From: Actinacidiphila acididurans
GTDB taxonomy: Bacteria > Actinomycetota > Actinomycetes > Streptomycetales > Streptomycetaceae
Length of the DNA stretch: 64,000 nt
Direction of reading: 5' to 3'
Assembly (NCBI RefSeq): GCF_016918855.1
Contig: NZ_JADKYB010000029.1
Location: 1 to 64,000 of the forward strand
Made by a program: the position numbers and the translations under genes. The notes beneath the pieces are model-generated. The model made no database searches and was not told where the DNA came from. It worked only from the letters and a program-made list of their open reading frames with translations. How positions within the stretch are numbered: the stretch's first letter is position 1; the number at the start of each line of letters is the position of its first letter. This document shows, in pieces, positions 7,880-17,079 of this stretch.

Positions 7880-9451
7880 GTGGACGAGCCGGGCGACGTG
7901 GTCGCGCATTACGTGGTCAGTGCACTGAACCGATTCGCCGAGTACGGCGAACGCGAGGCGGTCGTCACCGGGCAGCACCGGCTGACGTACGCCGATCTGT
8001 GCCGGGACGTGCCGGCGCTGGCGGCCGAGCTGCGGGCGCACGGGGTCGCGCCGGGCTCGTCGGTGGCGGTGCTGTCCGGCAACCGGCCCGAGGCGATGGT
8101 CCTGCAACTGGCGGCCCACCTGCTCGGCTGCCGCACGGTGTGGCTCGCCTCCTACACCCCGGTCCGGGAGCAGGCCGACTTCCTGGCCCGCTCCGGCGCC
8201 GACGTGCTGGTGTACGACACCGCCCGGCACGAGATGCTGGCCGGCGAGGTGCTGGCGGACGGCGGCTGGCGCGGCGCCGTGCTGTGCCTGGGCCCGGGCG
8301 GGCGGGGCCCGGACCTGCTGGGACCGCCGGTGGCCGAGCGGCCGTTCGCGGTGCCGCAGGACGTGGCCGGGCCGCCGCCCGCGTCGCTCTTCGCCACCAG
8401 CGGCACCACCGGCCGGGCCAAGCTGGTGCACCACGAGCACCGCTTCTTCCTGGCCCTGCTCGCGATCGGCCAGGCCTGGCTGGCGAGCGGCGCGCCCACC
8501 CTGAAGCACCTGGCGCAGACCGGGTTCGGGCACGTCAGCGGGCAGATGACGAATCTGCTGATGCTGTTCACCGGCAGCACCCTGGTGCTGGGCGAGGGCC
8601 TCGACGTCCCGGGGCTGCTGGAGCTGACCGCCAAGGAGCGGGTGAGCAGCACCCTGCTGACCCCCGTGCAGCTCTACGAGGCGCTGGACCACCCGGCGCT
8701 GGACAGCGCCGACCTGAGCAGTCTGCTGCTGCTCAACATCGGTGGCGGCCCGGTCTTCCCCGGCCGGTTGCGCGAGGCGGCCGAGCGGCTCGGGCCGGTG
8801 GTGCGGCTGGTGTACGGGCTGAGCGAGGCCGCCTTCGTCACCGAGTACCGGGGCGTGACGGTGGACCCGGCGCATCCGGAGCGGCTGGCCTCCTGCGGCG
8901 TGCCGTTCGCCGACTCGCGGGTGGAGATCCGCGACGAGCGGGGTGCGCCGCTCCCGGCCGGGGAGACCGGCGAGGTGTGGGTGGCCGGTTCGCTGGTGAT
9001 GAGCGGCTACTGGGACGAGCCGGAGCTGACCGGTCGGACCCTGGTGGACGGCTGGCTGCGCACCGGCGACCTCGGCTTCCTTTCCGACGACGGCTGGCTG
9101 TACCTGGTGGACCGGCTCAAGGACATGATCGTCACCGGGCGCGGCGCCGCCAATGTGTTCAGCCGTACCGTGGAGGACGTGCTGACCTCGCACCCCGCCG
9201 TACGTTCGGCCGCCGTGATCGGCGTGCCGGACCCGGCGCAGGGCGAGGCGGTGTACGCGTACGTGGTCCCGGTGCCTGGCGCGGAGGTCACCGCGGAGGA
9301 GCTGCAGGCGCTGGTCACCGAGCAGCTGCGGGCCTACGCGGCGCCCTCGGTGGTGGAGTTCACCGCGGAGCTGCCGGTCACCGGCATGGGCAAGGTCGAC
9401 AAGAAGGCGCTGCGGGCCCGGCACACCGCGCCCGCGGAGGGGATCGTATGA
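7880..9451 (+). CDS. class I adenylate-forming acyl/aryl ligase
   Basis: An ANL-superfamily ligase that should activate a carboxylic acid as its adenylate and pass it to CoA or a carrier protein. It shows the P-loop-like FATSGTTGRAK, VYGLSEA, RTGDLG, the hinge DRLKDMIVTG and the C-terminal catalytic lysine in MGKVDKKAL. The GTG at 7880 is chosen because homology begins shortly after (FAEYGEREAV); no strong ribosome site precedes it, and an in-frame ATG exists at 7658. The stop overlaps the next gene as ATGA. Sequence alone does not tell whether the substrate is an aryl or fatty acid. Its position opposite an ACP suggests a role in loading the starter unit. Confidence 0.82.
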   Translation: MDEPGDVVAHYVVSALNRFAEYGEREAVVTGQHRLTYADLCRDVPALAAELRAHGVAPGSSVAVLSGNRPEAMVLQLAAHLLGCRTVWLASYTPVREQADFLARSGADVLVYDTARHEMLAGEVLADGGWRGAVLCLGPGGRGPDLLGPPVAERPFAVPQDVAGPPPASLFATSGTTGRAKLVHHEHRFFLALLAIGQAWLASGAPTLKHLAQTGFGHVSGQMTNLLMLFTGSTLVLGEGLDVPGLLELTAKERVSSTLLTPVQLYEALDHPALDSADLSSLLLLNIGGGPVFPGRLREAAERLGPVVRLVYGLSEAAFVTEYRGVTVDPAHPERLASCGVPFADSRVEIRDERGAPLPAGETGEVWVAGSLVMSGYWDEPELTGRTLVDGWLRTGDLGFLSDDGWLYLVDRLKDMIVTGRGAANVFSRTVEDVLTSHPAVRSAAVIGVPDPAQGEAVYAYVVPVPGAEVTAEELQALVTEQLRAYAAPSVVEFTAELPVTGMGKVDKKALRARHTAPAEGIV

Positions 9452-10041
9452 CCGGTGTGGTGGAGCTCGACGCACGTGCGGTGGCCGAGAGCGTACGGGT
9501 GGCGGGCGCGGTGAAGCCGGGGCAGTGGGAGCTGCCGACGCCCTGCCCGGACTGGAACCTCGGGGAGCTGCTGGCGCACATGGCGGGCCAGCACGCCGGG
9601 TTCGCCGCGGCCCTGCGCGGCGAGGACGCCGGGCTCGCCGCCTTCGCCCCGCTGCCGCTGGGCGACGACCCGGCCGCCGGTTACGCCGCGATCGCCGACG
9701 ACGTGCTCGCCGCCTTCGCCGCCCCGGGCACCCAGGAACGCACCGTGCTGCTCCCGGAGATCCACCCGGCCCTGCGTTTCCCGGCCCCGACCGCGATCGG
9801 CTTCCACCTGCTGGACTACGTGGTCCACGCCTGGGACGTCGCCGTCTCGATCGGCACGACGGTCGACCTGGACCCCCAAGTCCTGGCCGCGGCCCTGTCG
9901 GTCGCCGAACAGGTCCCCCAGGGCGCGTCCCGTACCGCCCCGGGCGCGGCCTTCGGCCCGGTGCTGCCGACGCATGACGGGGCGTCCGTACTGGACCGGG
10001 TGCTGACTTTGTCGGGCCGCTCGCCGAATTGGCGGGGGTAG
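9448..10041 (+). CDS. TIGR03086-type metal-binding / mycothiol-dependent maleylpyruvate isomerase-like protein
   Basis: A 197-aa DinB-fold protein. The segment PTPCPDWNLGELLAHMAGQH and the later FHLLDYVVHAWDVA supply the histidines typical of the metal site in this actinobacterial family, related to mycothiol-dependent maleylpyruvate isomerase. Members act in thiol-dependent transfer or isomerisation, or are uncharacterised. It is coupled to the AMP-ligase by an ATGA overlap, so it may detoxify or isomerise the ligase product. Its last codons fall inside the first copy of an intergenic repeat. Confidence 0.72.
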   Translation: MTGVVELDARAVAESVRVAGAVKPGQWELPTPCPDWNLGELLAHMAGQHAGFAAALRGEDAGLAAFAPLPLGDDPAAGYAAIADDVLAAFAAPGTQERTVLLPEIHPALRFPAPTAIGFHLLDYVVHAWDVAVSIGTTVDLDPQVLAAALSVAEQVPQGASRTAPGAAFGPVLPTHDGASVLDRVLTLSGRSPNWRG

Positions 10042-10290
10042 GGCCCGTCTGCTGAATCCCGCCTGATCCGGCACGCCCACGCTCGCGCTCCCGCACGGCT
10101 TCGCACGGCGCCACCGCCGAGGCCAAGCCCGGGAAGCGCCGAATCCCTTGCGTCCCGCCATTTCAAGCCGCTCCGCCGACCTGGCAAGGGTAGGCCCGTC
10201 GCTGAAACCCGTCTGCACCGGGACGCCCGGGCAGGGACTCCCGCAGGGGTTCGCGCGGCGACACCGCCCGGGCCAAGCCCGGAAAGCGCC
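10022..10290. repeat. two diverged direct copies of a ~118-bp sequence
   Basis: Positions 10022-10140 and 10174-10290 are imperfect direct copies. Both run from a CGCCGA-type start through GGGTAGG(G)CCCGTC, CTCCCGCA, a GGCGxCACCGCC core and end in GGCCAAGCCCGG-AAGCGCC. A shorter third echo lies at about 10311-10370. The first copy begins within the 3' end of the upstream coding sequence and includes its stop codon. The rest of 10042-10488 (447 bp) contains no supported gene. The repeats probably arose by segmental duplication of the gene end and its terminator region. Confidence 0.7.
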
Positions 10291-10488
10291 CGCTCCTGGG
10301 CGCCGCCCTGTCTGACGGATCCCGCCCGTCCCGCGGCGCCGTGCACGCACTCCCCCACGGCTTGGACTCCCGCAGTTGTCAGTCGTGAGGGCCTCTCCGG
10401 CGGGGCCTGCGCGAGTCCCGCCGGCCCCTCCCCGACGGGCGAACCGCACGCCTTCGCCCGTCAACCACCCGGCACCGTACGCCCGCTC

Positions 10489-11760
10489 CTACTCCGTGAC
10501 CGGCTCCGTCTCGACCGTGATCAGGGATGCGGCCGCGACGGCGGCGGCTTCGGCCGAGGGGGCGTCGTCGGCGACCGTGAGGACGTGGCCGACGCGGTCC
10601 CAGGAGCTGGTGAGTTCACCGACCAGGGCGCCCTCGGCGACGGTGGCGGCCGCGGCGAAGACGGCGTCGGCCGCGCCGGCCTCGTCGGCGCCGCGGACCG
10701 TGCGGACCCGGCCGGGGGCGGCGGAGACGAAGCGGACGGCGGCGGCCCGGGCGGCGCGGGCCGGGCGGTCCGGGTGCTCGCCGCGCAGGACGCGGACGAA
10801 GTCCTCGACGAGGCTGCCCCCGTAGGCGAGGTCGATCAGCGGGACGATGGCGTCACCCGGCAGTCGTCCGGCGCACTCGACGAGGTGCGGGTCGGTGCCG
10901 TCGGCCAGGATCCATTCGCTGTGCAGTACGCCGGTGCGGAAGCCCACGGCCTCGACCAGCGCCCGGTTGGCCTCGGCGACGCGGTCCCAGAGCGCGGCGG
11001 TCCGCGGGGAGGGCAGCGTGTGGCCGGCCTCGACCGGGAAGGGGCCGGGCCACACCGACTTGTCGGTGACGTTCAGCCAGCGCACCTCGCCGTCGGCGAC
11101 CAGTACCTCGGCGCTGATCTCGGGGCCGTGCAGGCGTTCCTCGACCAGGAAACGGCCGGGGGTGAAGCCCGCGCTGCGCAGCTTGGCGTCGTCGGCGGCG
11201 CGGGTGCGTTCCCAGGCCGCCGCCGGGTCGTCGCCGGGCGCGAGCAGCCGTACGCCCACCCCGGCTTGGCGGTCGGCGGGCTTGAGGACCAGGTCGCCGT
11301 CGTGGGCGGCGGCGAAGGCGCGGATGTCGGCGACCCCCGCGACCTCGGCGAAGCGCGGCTGGGGCAGGCCGGCCGCGGCGCCCGCCTCGCGCAGCCGCAC
11401 CTTGTCGCGCAGGGTACGGGCGGCCTTGAGGCCCGCACCGGGCACGCCCGCGGCCTCGGCGCAGGCGGCGGCGGTGACCACGGTGTACTCCCAGCTCGGG
11501 ATGACCGCGACCGTGCCGGCCAGCGCGTCGGCCGGCAGCGGCAGCAGGCCGTCGTGGCGCTGCGCGGGGCCGTCGATCACCTCGGCGACGCAGGGGTGCG
11601 TCATGGCCTTGGTCCGCAGGTCACCTGCGTCGAGCAGGTCGGTCTCGTCGACCACGGTGACCGACCCGGCCGACAGGATCTTGTCCAGCTCGCCGAGCAG
11701 GCCGAGGCCGCAGCCCACCACGAGGTACCGGCTGGCTGACGGCGGGGCGGTGTCCGGCAT
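10489..11760 (-). CDS. ATP-grasp carboxylate-amine ligase-like protein
   Basis: A 423-aa ATP-grasp protein. Evidence is the N-terminal Rossmann-like YLVVGCGLGLLGEL, the central ATP-grasp lysine segment DLVLKPADRQAGVGVRL, the EERLHGPEISAEVLVADGE strand and the Mg/ATP-binding HLVECAGRLPGDAI. Such enzymes join an acyl phosphate to an amine, typically making an amide or dipeptide. AGGAAGGGA precedes the ATG. Standing alone in leftward orientation inside a polyketide/arylglycine region, it is a good candidate for the amide-bond-forming or condensing step. Its substrates are unknown. Confidence 0.83.
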   Translation of the reverse strand: MPDTAPPSASRYLVVGCGLGLLGELDKILSAGSVTVVDETDLLDAGDLRTKAMTHPCVAEVIDGPAQRHDGLLPLPADALAGTVAVIPSWEYTVVTAAACAEAAGVPGAGLKAARTLRDKVRLREAGAAAGLPQPRFAEVAGVADIRAFAAAHDGDLVLKPADRQAGVGVRLLAPGDDPAAAWERTRAADDAKLRSAGFTPGRFLVEERLHGPEISAEVLVADGEVRWLNVTDKSVWPGPFPVEAGHTLPSPRTAALWDRVAEANRALVEAVGFRTGVLHSEWILADGTDPHLVECAGRLPGDAIVPLIDLAYGGSLVEDFVRVLRGEHPDRPARAARAAAVRFVSAAPGRVRTVRGADEAGAADAVFAAAATVAEGALVGELTSSWDRVGHVLTVADDAPSAEAAAVAAASLITVETEPVTE

Positions 11761-11966
11761 GACGGGTCCCTTCCTCGGCGGTCCGGTGGCACCCTCGGCG
11801 CACCGCGGCCGGGGTGCGACTCACCCTCAGGCACGCGGGCGGGGAGCACAAGGGCCCCTACGGTGACCGGAGGCGGCACTTCCGGGCGCCGGCGGCGGCA
11901 ACTTGCCCGGGGCCGCGGCGGGGAATTGCCGGACCGCCGGGGCGTGCGGGTCCGGCGGGGCGGGGC

Positions 11967-12695
11967 ATGGATAGCGCCATGCCGACAACCCTGATGCCGG
12001 GCGAGGCCGCCGACCCGTACTGCCTGCGGGAGGGCGAGGCGGCGGCGCTGCTGGCCGGGCACCCCTGGCGGCGGTTCGCGGTGCTGGGCGACAGCATCGC
12101 CGAGGGCCTGGGCGAGCCCGCCGAGGGCTATCCGGACCAGCCATGGACCCAGCGGGTCGCGGACGAACTGGCCGACGGACGGCCGGACTTCGCGTACCAC
12201 AACCTGGGCCTGCGGGACACGCCGAGCGAGCGGGTGCGCGCCGAGCAGCTCCCGCGGGCGCTCGAGCTGCGGCCGGACCTGGCGCTGGTGGCCTGCGGCG
12301 GCTTCAACGCGCTGCACCGCGGCTACGACCCGCAGGCCGTGCGGGCCGACCTGCTGGCGATCGCGGGCGCGCTGCGGGAGGCGGGCGCGCAGGTGATCAC
12401 GGTGAGCATGTTTGACGGCACGCACAACCCGGTGCTGCCCCAGGAGTTCCGCGAGCTGCTGCGACCGCGGCTGCTGGACCTCGCCGAGCGCACCCGCGAG
12501 GTGGCGGCGCGGCTCGACACCGTGCACGTGGAGCTCCTCGGGCATCCCGCCACGCCCGACGCGGACATGTACGCGGCGGACGGCCGACACGGCACCCGCC
12601 GTTCGCACGCCATCGCCGCCGCTGAGACGGTCCGCACCCTGGGCGCGTGGCTGCGCCGGCCCCCCGGGGACGACGCGCCCCGGCGACCGCAATGA
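11967..12695 (+). CDS. SGNH/GDSL-family hydrolase
   Basis: A 242-aa SGNH hydrolase without a signal peptide. Block I is VLGDSIAEG with the nucleophilic Ser, the glycine block is NLGLRD, and the oxyanion Asn lies in CGGFNALH. The Asp/His pair would come from DGRHGTRRSH near residue 210. An alternative ATG is at 11979. It may act as an esterase, deacylase or thioesterase within the pathway. The stop codon overlaps the following methyltransferase (ATGA), so the two are co-translated. Confidence 0.8.
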   Translation: MDSAMPTTLMPGEAADPYCLREGEAAALLAGHPWRRFAVLGDSIAEGLGEPAEGYPDQPWTQRVADELADGRPDFAYHNLGLRDTPSERVRAEQLPRALELRPDLALVACGGFNALHRGYDPQAVRADLLAIAGALREAGAQVITVSMFDGTHNPVLPQEFRELLRPRLLDLAERTREVAARLDTVHVELLGHPATPDADMYAADGRHGTRRSHAIAAAETVRTLGAWLRRPPGDDAPRRPQ

Positions 12696-14299
12696 TGCCT
12701 TCCGGGCCGGCCGGGGACCCCGGCGCGTCCGACGCTCCCGAAGGCCGCGCCGACGAGCGGCAGCCGGGACTCGCCGACCGGACCGCAGTGACGGCCTCCG
12801 GGCCGGCCCCGGAACCCGCGGCATCCGACACCTCTGACGATCACGCGGACGAGCGACAGCCCGGACTCGCCGACCGAGCCGCAGAAACGGCCTCCGGGCC
12901 GGCCGCGGAACCCGCGGCATCCGACACCCCCGACAACCACGCGGACGAGCGACAGCCCGGACTCGCCGACCGAGCCGCAGAAACGGCTTCCAGGGCAGCC
13001 CCGGAACCCGCGGCACCCGACACCCCCCACGACCACGCCGACAAACGCCAACCAGGACTCGCCGACCGGACCGCAGTGACGGCTTCCAGGGCAGCCCGGG
13101 AACCCGCGGCACCCGACACCCCCCACGACCACGCCGACAAACGCCAACCAGGACTCGCCGACCGAGCCGCCGTAACGGCCTCCGGGGCAGCCCCGGAACC
13201 CGCGGCACCCGACACCCCCGACGACCACGCCGACAAACACCAACCAGGACTCGCCGACCGAGCCGCGCTGTTCTCGGTGCTGACCGGCGGCTGGCTGGCC
13301 CAGGCGTGTTACGCGATCACCGAGCTGGGCGTGCCGGACTTGTTGGCCGCGGGGCCGCGCGATGCCGACGAGCTGGCGGCCGCCTGCGGGGCGGACGCCC
13401 GGGCGCTGCACCGTACGCTCGGGGCGCTGGCCGCCGCCGGGCTGCTGCGCCGTACGGGCCCGCGCGCGTACGCGCTGACGCCGGTGACGCGGCTGTTGTG
13501 CTCGGACACGCCGCGCTCGGCCCGGGACACCGCGCTGATGTTCGGCGAGGAGGTGCACGGGGCGTTCGGCGGGATCCGGCACACCCTGCGCACCGGGCGA
13601 CCCGCCTTCCCCGAGCTGGCCGGCGCCTCCTTCTACGACTACCTCGGCGACCACCCGCAGGCCGCCGCGACCTTCCAGGCGGCGATGGGTACGGCCGCGG
13701 TGCCGGCCGCGCTCGCGCTGTGCGATCTGGCGGGCGTGCGCAGCCTGGTGGACGTGGGAGGCGGTGACGGGGCGCTGCTGGCCGCGGTGCTGGCCCGGCA
13801 TCCCGAGGCGCGCGGGACGCTGGTGGAGCTGCCGCAGAGCATCGGGCCGGCCCGGGCGCGGCTGACCGCCGCGGGGTGCGCGGACCGGGTGGACTTCGCC
13901 CCGGGCAGCTTCTTCGAGCCGGGCGCGGTGCCGGCGGGCGCGGACGTCTACACGCTCTCCCGGGTGCTGCACAACTGGGACGACGAGCGCGCGGGGGCGC
14001 TGCTGCGGGTGATCCGGCAGGCGATCGGGCCGGACGGCAGGCTGCTGGTGCTGGAGCGGCTGGAGGACGACGGGCCGCCGGGCGGGTCGCCCACCGCGCG
14101 GCCGGGCGCCGCCGAGGCCCGCGCCAAGCTGATCGACCTGCTGATGCTGGTCATGGTCGAGGGCTACGACCGCACGCTGGAGCAGTACGAGAAGCTGCTC
14201 GCGGCGGCCGGCTTCGCGGTCCGGGCCGTGCACACCGCCCCGCTGCGCGGCGCCCACGCCGAACGCGCCATCGAGGCCGTCCCGGTGGCCGCCGGATAG
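12692..14299 (+). CDS. SAM-dependent O-methyltransferase with N-terminal 32-residue tandem repeats
   Basis: The C-terminal about 345 residues form a plant-type O-methyltransferase: a winged-helix dimerisation region (ELAAACGADARALHRTL), the SAM loop LVDVGGGDGALLAAVL, the adenine-site segment FFEPGAVPAGADVYTLSRVLHNWDDE and ARAKLIDLLMLVMVEGYDRT. About 190 residues of hydrophilic repeats precede this core. They are five full 32-aa copies of a unit like ADERQPGLADRAAETASGPAPEP plus a partial sixth that runs straight into the catalytic domain (QPGLADRAALFSVLTGG). The start at 12692 is ATGATG, overlapping the GDSL gene stop. Without the repeats the protein would have normal family length. Related methyltransferases act on phenolic hydroxyls; the substrate here is unknown. 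Confidence 0.85.
   Translation: MMPSGPAGDPGASDAPEGRADERQPGLADRTAVTASGPAPEPAASDTSDDHADERQPGLADRAAETASGPAAEPAASDTPDNHADERQPGLADRAAETASRAAPEPAAPDTPHDHADKRQPGLADRTAVTASRAAREPAAPDTPHDHADKRQPGLADRAAVTASGAAPEPAAPDTPDDHADKHQPGLADRAALFSVLTGGWLAQACYAITELGVPDLLAAGPRDADELAAACGADARALHRTLGALAAAGLLRRTGPRAYALTPVTRLLCSDTPRSARDTALMFGEEVHGAFGGIRHTLRTGRPAFPELAGASFYDYLGDHPQAAATFQAAMGTAAVPAALALCDLAGVRSLVDVGGGDGALLAAVLARHPEARGTLVELPQSIGPARARLTAAGCADRVDFAPGSFFEPGAVPAGADVYTLSRVLHNWDDERAGALLRVIRQAIGPDGRLLVLERLEDDGPPGGSPTARPGAAEARAKLIDLLMLVMVEGYDRTLEQYEKLLAAAGFAVRAVHTAPLRGAHAERAIEAVPVAAG
12749..13264 (+). repeat. 96-bp in-frame minisatellite inside methyltransferase gene
   Basis: Unit starts are at 12749, 12845, 12941, 13037, 13133 and 13229, exactly 96 bp apart, so the reading frame is preserved. 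Five complete units are followed by a partial sixth that merges with the conserved methyltransferase domain. Units drift in pairs (ADERQ early, ADKRQ/ADKHQ late), showing stepwise expansion from the domain-proximal end. Confidence 0.95.
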
Positions 14300-14339
14300 G
14301 CCGTCGCCCGTACCTCCGGAACCACCGTCACACGCGCGT

Positions 14340-14380
14340 CCGTACGGGCCGCGGCACAGGAGCGGCCACGGCCCGTACGG
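14340..14380. terminator. bidirectional terminator hairpin between convergent genes
   Basis: Perfect 12-bp arms ccgtacgggccg (14340-14351) and cggcccgtacgg (14369-14380) flank a 17-nt loop in the 93-bp gap between the convergent methyltransferase and P450 genes. There is no U-tract, as usual for streptomycete intrinsic terminators. Confidence 0.7.
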
Positions 14381-14392
14381 CCCGACGGCGGA

Positions 14393-15658
14393 TCAGGAAA
14401 CCGTCACCGGCAGGTCCTCGTAACCGCGGACCACGAAACCCCGGCGGACCGGGGGGCCGGCCAGGGCGAGGCGGGGGAAGCGGCTCAGGAGCGCGGGGAA
14501 GAACAACTCGGCCTCCAGGCGGGCCAGGGGGGCGCCGACGCAGTAGTGGGCGCCGCCGCTGAAGGACAGGACCGAGGTGCCCTCGCGGGTGATGTCGAAG
14601 ACGTCGGGGTCGGGGAACTGCTCGGGGTCGCGGTGGGCCGCGCCGGTCAGCGCGAAGACCGTGCTCCACTGCGGCACCGGCTCGCCGCCCACCTCGGCGC
14701 CGTCACCCGCGATCCGCACGATGACGTGGGTCGGCGAGTCGTACCGCAGCACCTCGCTGACCGCGCCCTCGGCGAGCGAGGGGTCGGCGCGCAGCAGATC
14801 CGCCTGCTCGGGGTGGTCGAGGAAGGCGAGCAGGCCGTTGGAGAGCAGGCCGACGGTGGTGTCGACGCCGGCGCCGAACAGCAGGATGATCATCCGCAGC
14901 AGTTCGGTCTCGGTCATGCCCGAGCCGCCCTGGCCGGGGTCGCCGGCCGCGTCCGCGGTGGCGATCAGGTCGGAGATGATGTCCGCGCGCGGCTCCCGCC
15001 GGCGCTGGGCGATCAGGTCCTCGAAGTAGGCGTTGAGCTGCCGGGCCCCGTCGTCGGCGCGGGCGAGCTTGTCCTGCCCGACGCCTACCTCGACGACCTG
15101 CATCACCTCGGAGACCGGGTCGTGCAGCACCTTCCAGTCCTGCTCCGGTATGCCGATCAGGGTGCCGACGACCGCGATCGGCAGGGTCTCGGCGAGCAGG
15201 GCGTAGGCGTTCACGGCCGTGCCGTCCGCGGCCTCGTCGGCCAGCCGGTCCAGCGCCCGGTCCACCAGGCGGCCGATGTCCTCGCGCATCAGGGCCACCC
15301 GGCGCGGGGTGAAGGACCGGTTGACCAGGCGGCGCAGCCGGGAGTGCTCCGGCGGGTCCTTGAACAGGATGGTCTCGATGTTCTGCACCACCGCCGGGTG
15401 CTGGCGCCAGCCGGGGGACGCCTTGTCCATCCAGGACTCGCTCTGCGCGAGCAGGGCGGGGTTGCGGGTCAGCGCGGCGCAGTCGGCGTACCGGGTGAGG
15501 AACACCCGGCCGCCCTCGGCCCGGTGTACGGGGGCGGTCTCGCGCAGCGCGCGGTAGAGCGGGTAGGGGTCGGCCCTGGCCTCCTCGGAGGTGAACAACT
15601 GCTTGACCAGGTCGGATGCCGCCGAGGAGTCGGCGGCGGGCACGCTGTGCTCGGTCAC
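14393..15658 (-). CDS. cytochrome P450 monooxygenase
   Basis: A class I bacterial P450 of 421 aa. The I-helix motif FGAGVDTT, the K-helix ExxR (EVLRYD) and the haem loop FSGGAHYCVGAPLAR with Cys373 are all present; the loop's second residue is Ser rather than the usual Gly. The GTG start at 15658 has a GGGAGG at good spacing. Such soluble P450s hydroxylate or couple secondary-metabolite intermediates. No ferredoxin gene adjoins it, so electrons must come from elsewhere. It is probably co-transcribed with the upstream MFS gene, 134 bp away. Confidence 0.92.
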   Translation of the reverse strand: MTEHSVPAADSSAASDLVKQLFTSEEARADPYPLYRALRETAPVHRAEGGRVFLTRYADCAALTRNPALLAQSESWMDKASPGWRQHPAVVQNIETILFKDPPEHSRLRRLVNRSFTPRRVALMREDIGRLVDRALDRLADEAADGTAVNAYALLAETLPIAVVGTLIGIPEQDWKVLHDPVSEVMQVVEVGVGQDKLARADDGARQLNAYFEDLIAQRRREPRADIISDLIATADAAGDPGQGGSGMTETELLRMIILLFGAGVDTTVGLLSNGLLAFLDHPEQADLLRADPSLAEGAVSEVLRYDSPTHVIVRIAGDGAEVGGEPVPQWSTVFALTGAAHRDPEQFPDPDVFDITREGTSVLSFSGGAHYCVGAPLARLEAELFFPALLSRFPRLALAGPPVRRGFVVRGYEDLPVTVS

Positions 15659-15792
15659 TGCGCCTCCCTGTTGCGGGACCGGGGCCTGGGCCGGGGCCCT
15701 GTGGCTCGGCCGGGGCGCGGTCCCTGTCGCGGGGTGGGGGTGGATCGGTTGCGGGGTGGGGACGGGGGTGCGGTCGGGTGGGGTCGGTCGGG

Positions 15793-17079
15793 TCATACGG
15801 GGACGCCGGCCGGCCGCGGTACGGCGGGCGCGTCGAGCCGGCGCAACGCGGAACGGCCCTGCAGCCACACGGCGGTGATCCCGTACAGGACGGAACCGAT
15901 GACGAGCGGGGTGACCGGGCCCAGGCGGTCGGCGAGCAGGCCGAAGACGGCCGGGGCGGTCCACTTCAGGCCGGAGCCGAGCAGCAGCATGGCGTTGCCG
16001 GCCTGGCCCTGGAGGTGATGGGGCGTCAGTTCGTAGGCCCGGGTGAGCAGGACGACGTTGACCGGGACGATGGCGCACACCGACACCGCGCCGGCCACGC
16101 CGATCAGCAGTGGGGTGGGGGCCAGCACCATCGCCACCGGGCAGGGCACCATCAGCCAGGACGCGAACAGCACCAGCCGGCGCCCGGACCAGCGCTCGAT
16201 GATCCGGGGGGCGGTGAGCGCGCCCAGCAGGCCGCCGACGGAGAAGGTGGCGGTGATGGTGCCGATCGCGGACGGGCCGGCGCCCCGGTGCCGGGCGAGG
16301 ACGACGACCAGCAGCATCATGCCGGTCGCGATCGCGTTGATCACCGCCGCCCAGCCGGCCACCACCCGCAGGTAGCGGTCGCCGCTGACGAAGCGCAGGC
16401 CCGCGGTCAGCCGGCGGCGCCCCTCGCCAGGAGCCGGCGCGGGGCGGCCGGCCGCGGGTTCGGGGTCGACGGGGCCGCGTACCAGGGCCGCGGCGAGGGC
16501 GGCGACACCGAAGGACAGCGCGTCCAGGGCGAAGGGGAGAGTACGGGCGACCGTGTAGAGCGCTCCCCCGGCCGGCGGTCCGACCACCGCCGCCGCCTGG
16601 TCGCGGGCCTGGGTACGGGCCAGCGCCTGGGACAGCTGCGGGGCCGGCACGACCCGCCGTACCGCGCCGCGGGAGGCGCCGATGTAGAACGCCGAGGCGG
16701 CCCCTTCGAGGGCGCCGGCCGCGACCAGGTGGACGAGGTGGATCTGCCCGGCGGCCACCGCGAGGGCGACACTGCCCAGGGCGACCAGCTGCGTCAGGGA
16801 AGCGGCCACCATCACCCGGCGGCGCGGCAGCCGGTCGGCGGCGGTGCCCGCGGGCAGCAGCGCGGCCAGCATCGCGATCAGCTCGGCGCTGCCCACCAGG
16901 CCGGCCCGGGCGGCCGAGCCGGTCACGGCCAGCACCAGCAGTGGATAGGCCAGCTCGGACAGTTCGTTGCCGAGCGCGGATATCGCCTGCCCGGACCACA
17001 GAAGGGCGAAATCCCGGTTACGGCCGAGCGGCGGCGGGGATTTCCCGGAAACCGCGGTTTCGGGGTCGCCTTCTGTCAT
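15793..17079 (-). CDS. MFS transporter, probable exporter
   Basis: A 428-aa major facilitator of the DHA3-like type (MFS_3/TetV fold). It begins with NRDFALLWSGQAISALGNEL, shows the loop 2-3 motif GTAADRLPRRRVMV and contains about 12 hydrophobic helices. The ATG at 17079 has an AAGG-rich stretch upstream. Located in block A beside the P450, it is the likely efflux or self-resistance pump for the product. Substrate specificity cannot be read. Confidence 0.85.
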   Translation of the reverse strand: MTEGDPETAVSGKSPPPLGRNRDFALLWSGQAISALGNELSELAYPLLVLAVTGSAARAGLVGSAELIAMLAALLPAGTAADRLPRRRVMVAASLTQLVALGSVALAVAAGQIHLVHLVAAGALEGAASAFYIGASRGAVRRVVPAPQLSQALARTQARDQAAAVVGPPAGGALYTVARTLPFALDALSFGVAALAAALVRGPVDPEPAAGRPAPAPGEGRRRLTAGLRFVSGDRYLRVVAGWAAVINAIATGMMLLVVVLARHRGAGPSAIGTITATFSVGGLLGALTAPRIIERWSGRRLVLFASWLMVPCPVAMVLAPTPLLIGVAGAVSVCAIVPVNVVLLTRAYELTPHHLQGQAGNAMLLLGSGLKWTAPAVFGLLADRLGPVTPLVIGSVLYGITAVWLQGRSALRRLDAPAVPRPAGVPV

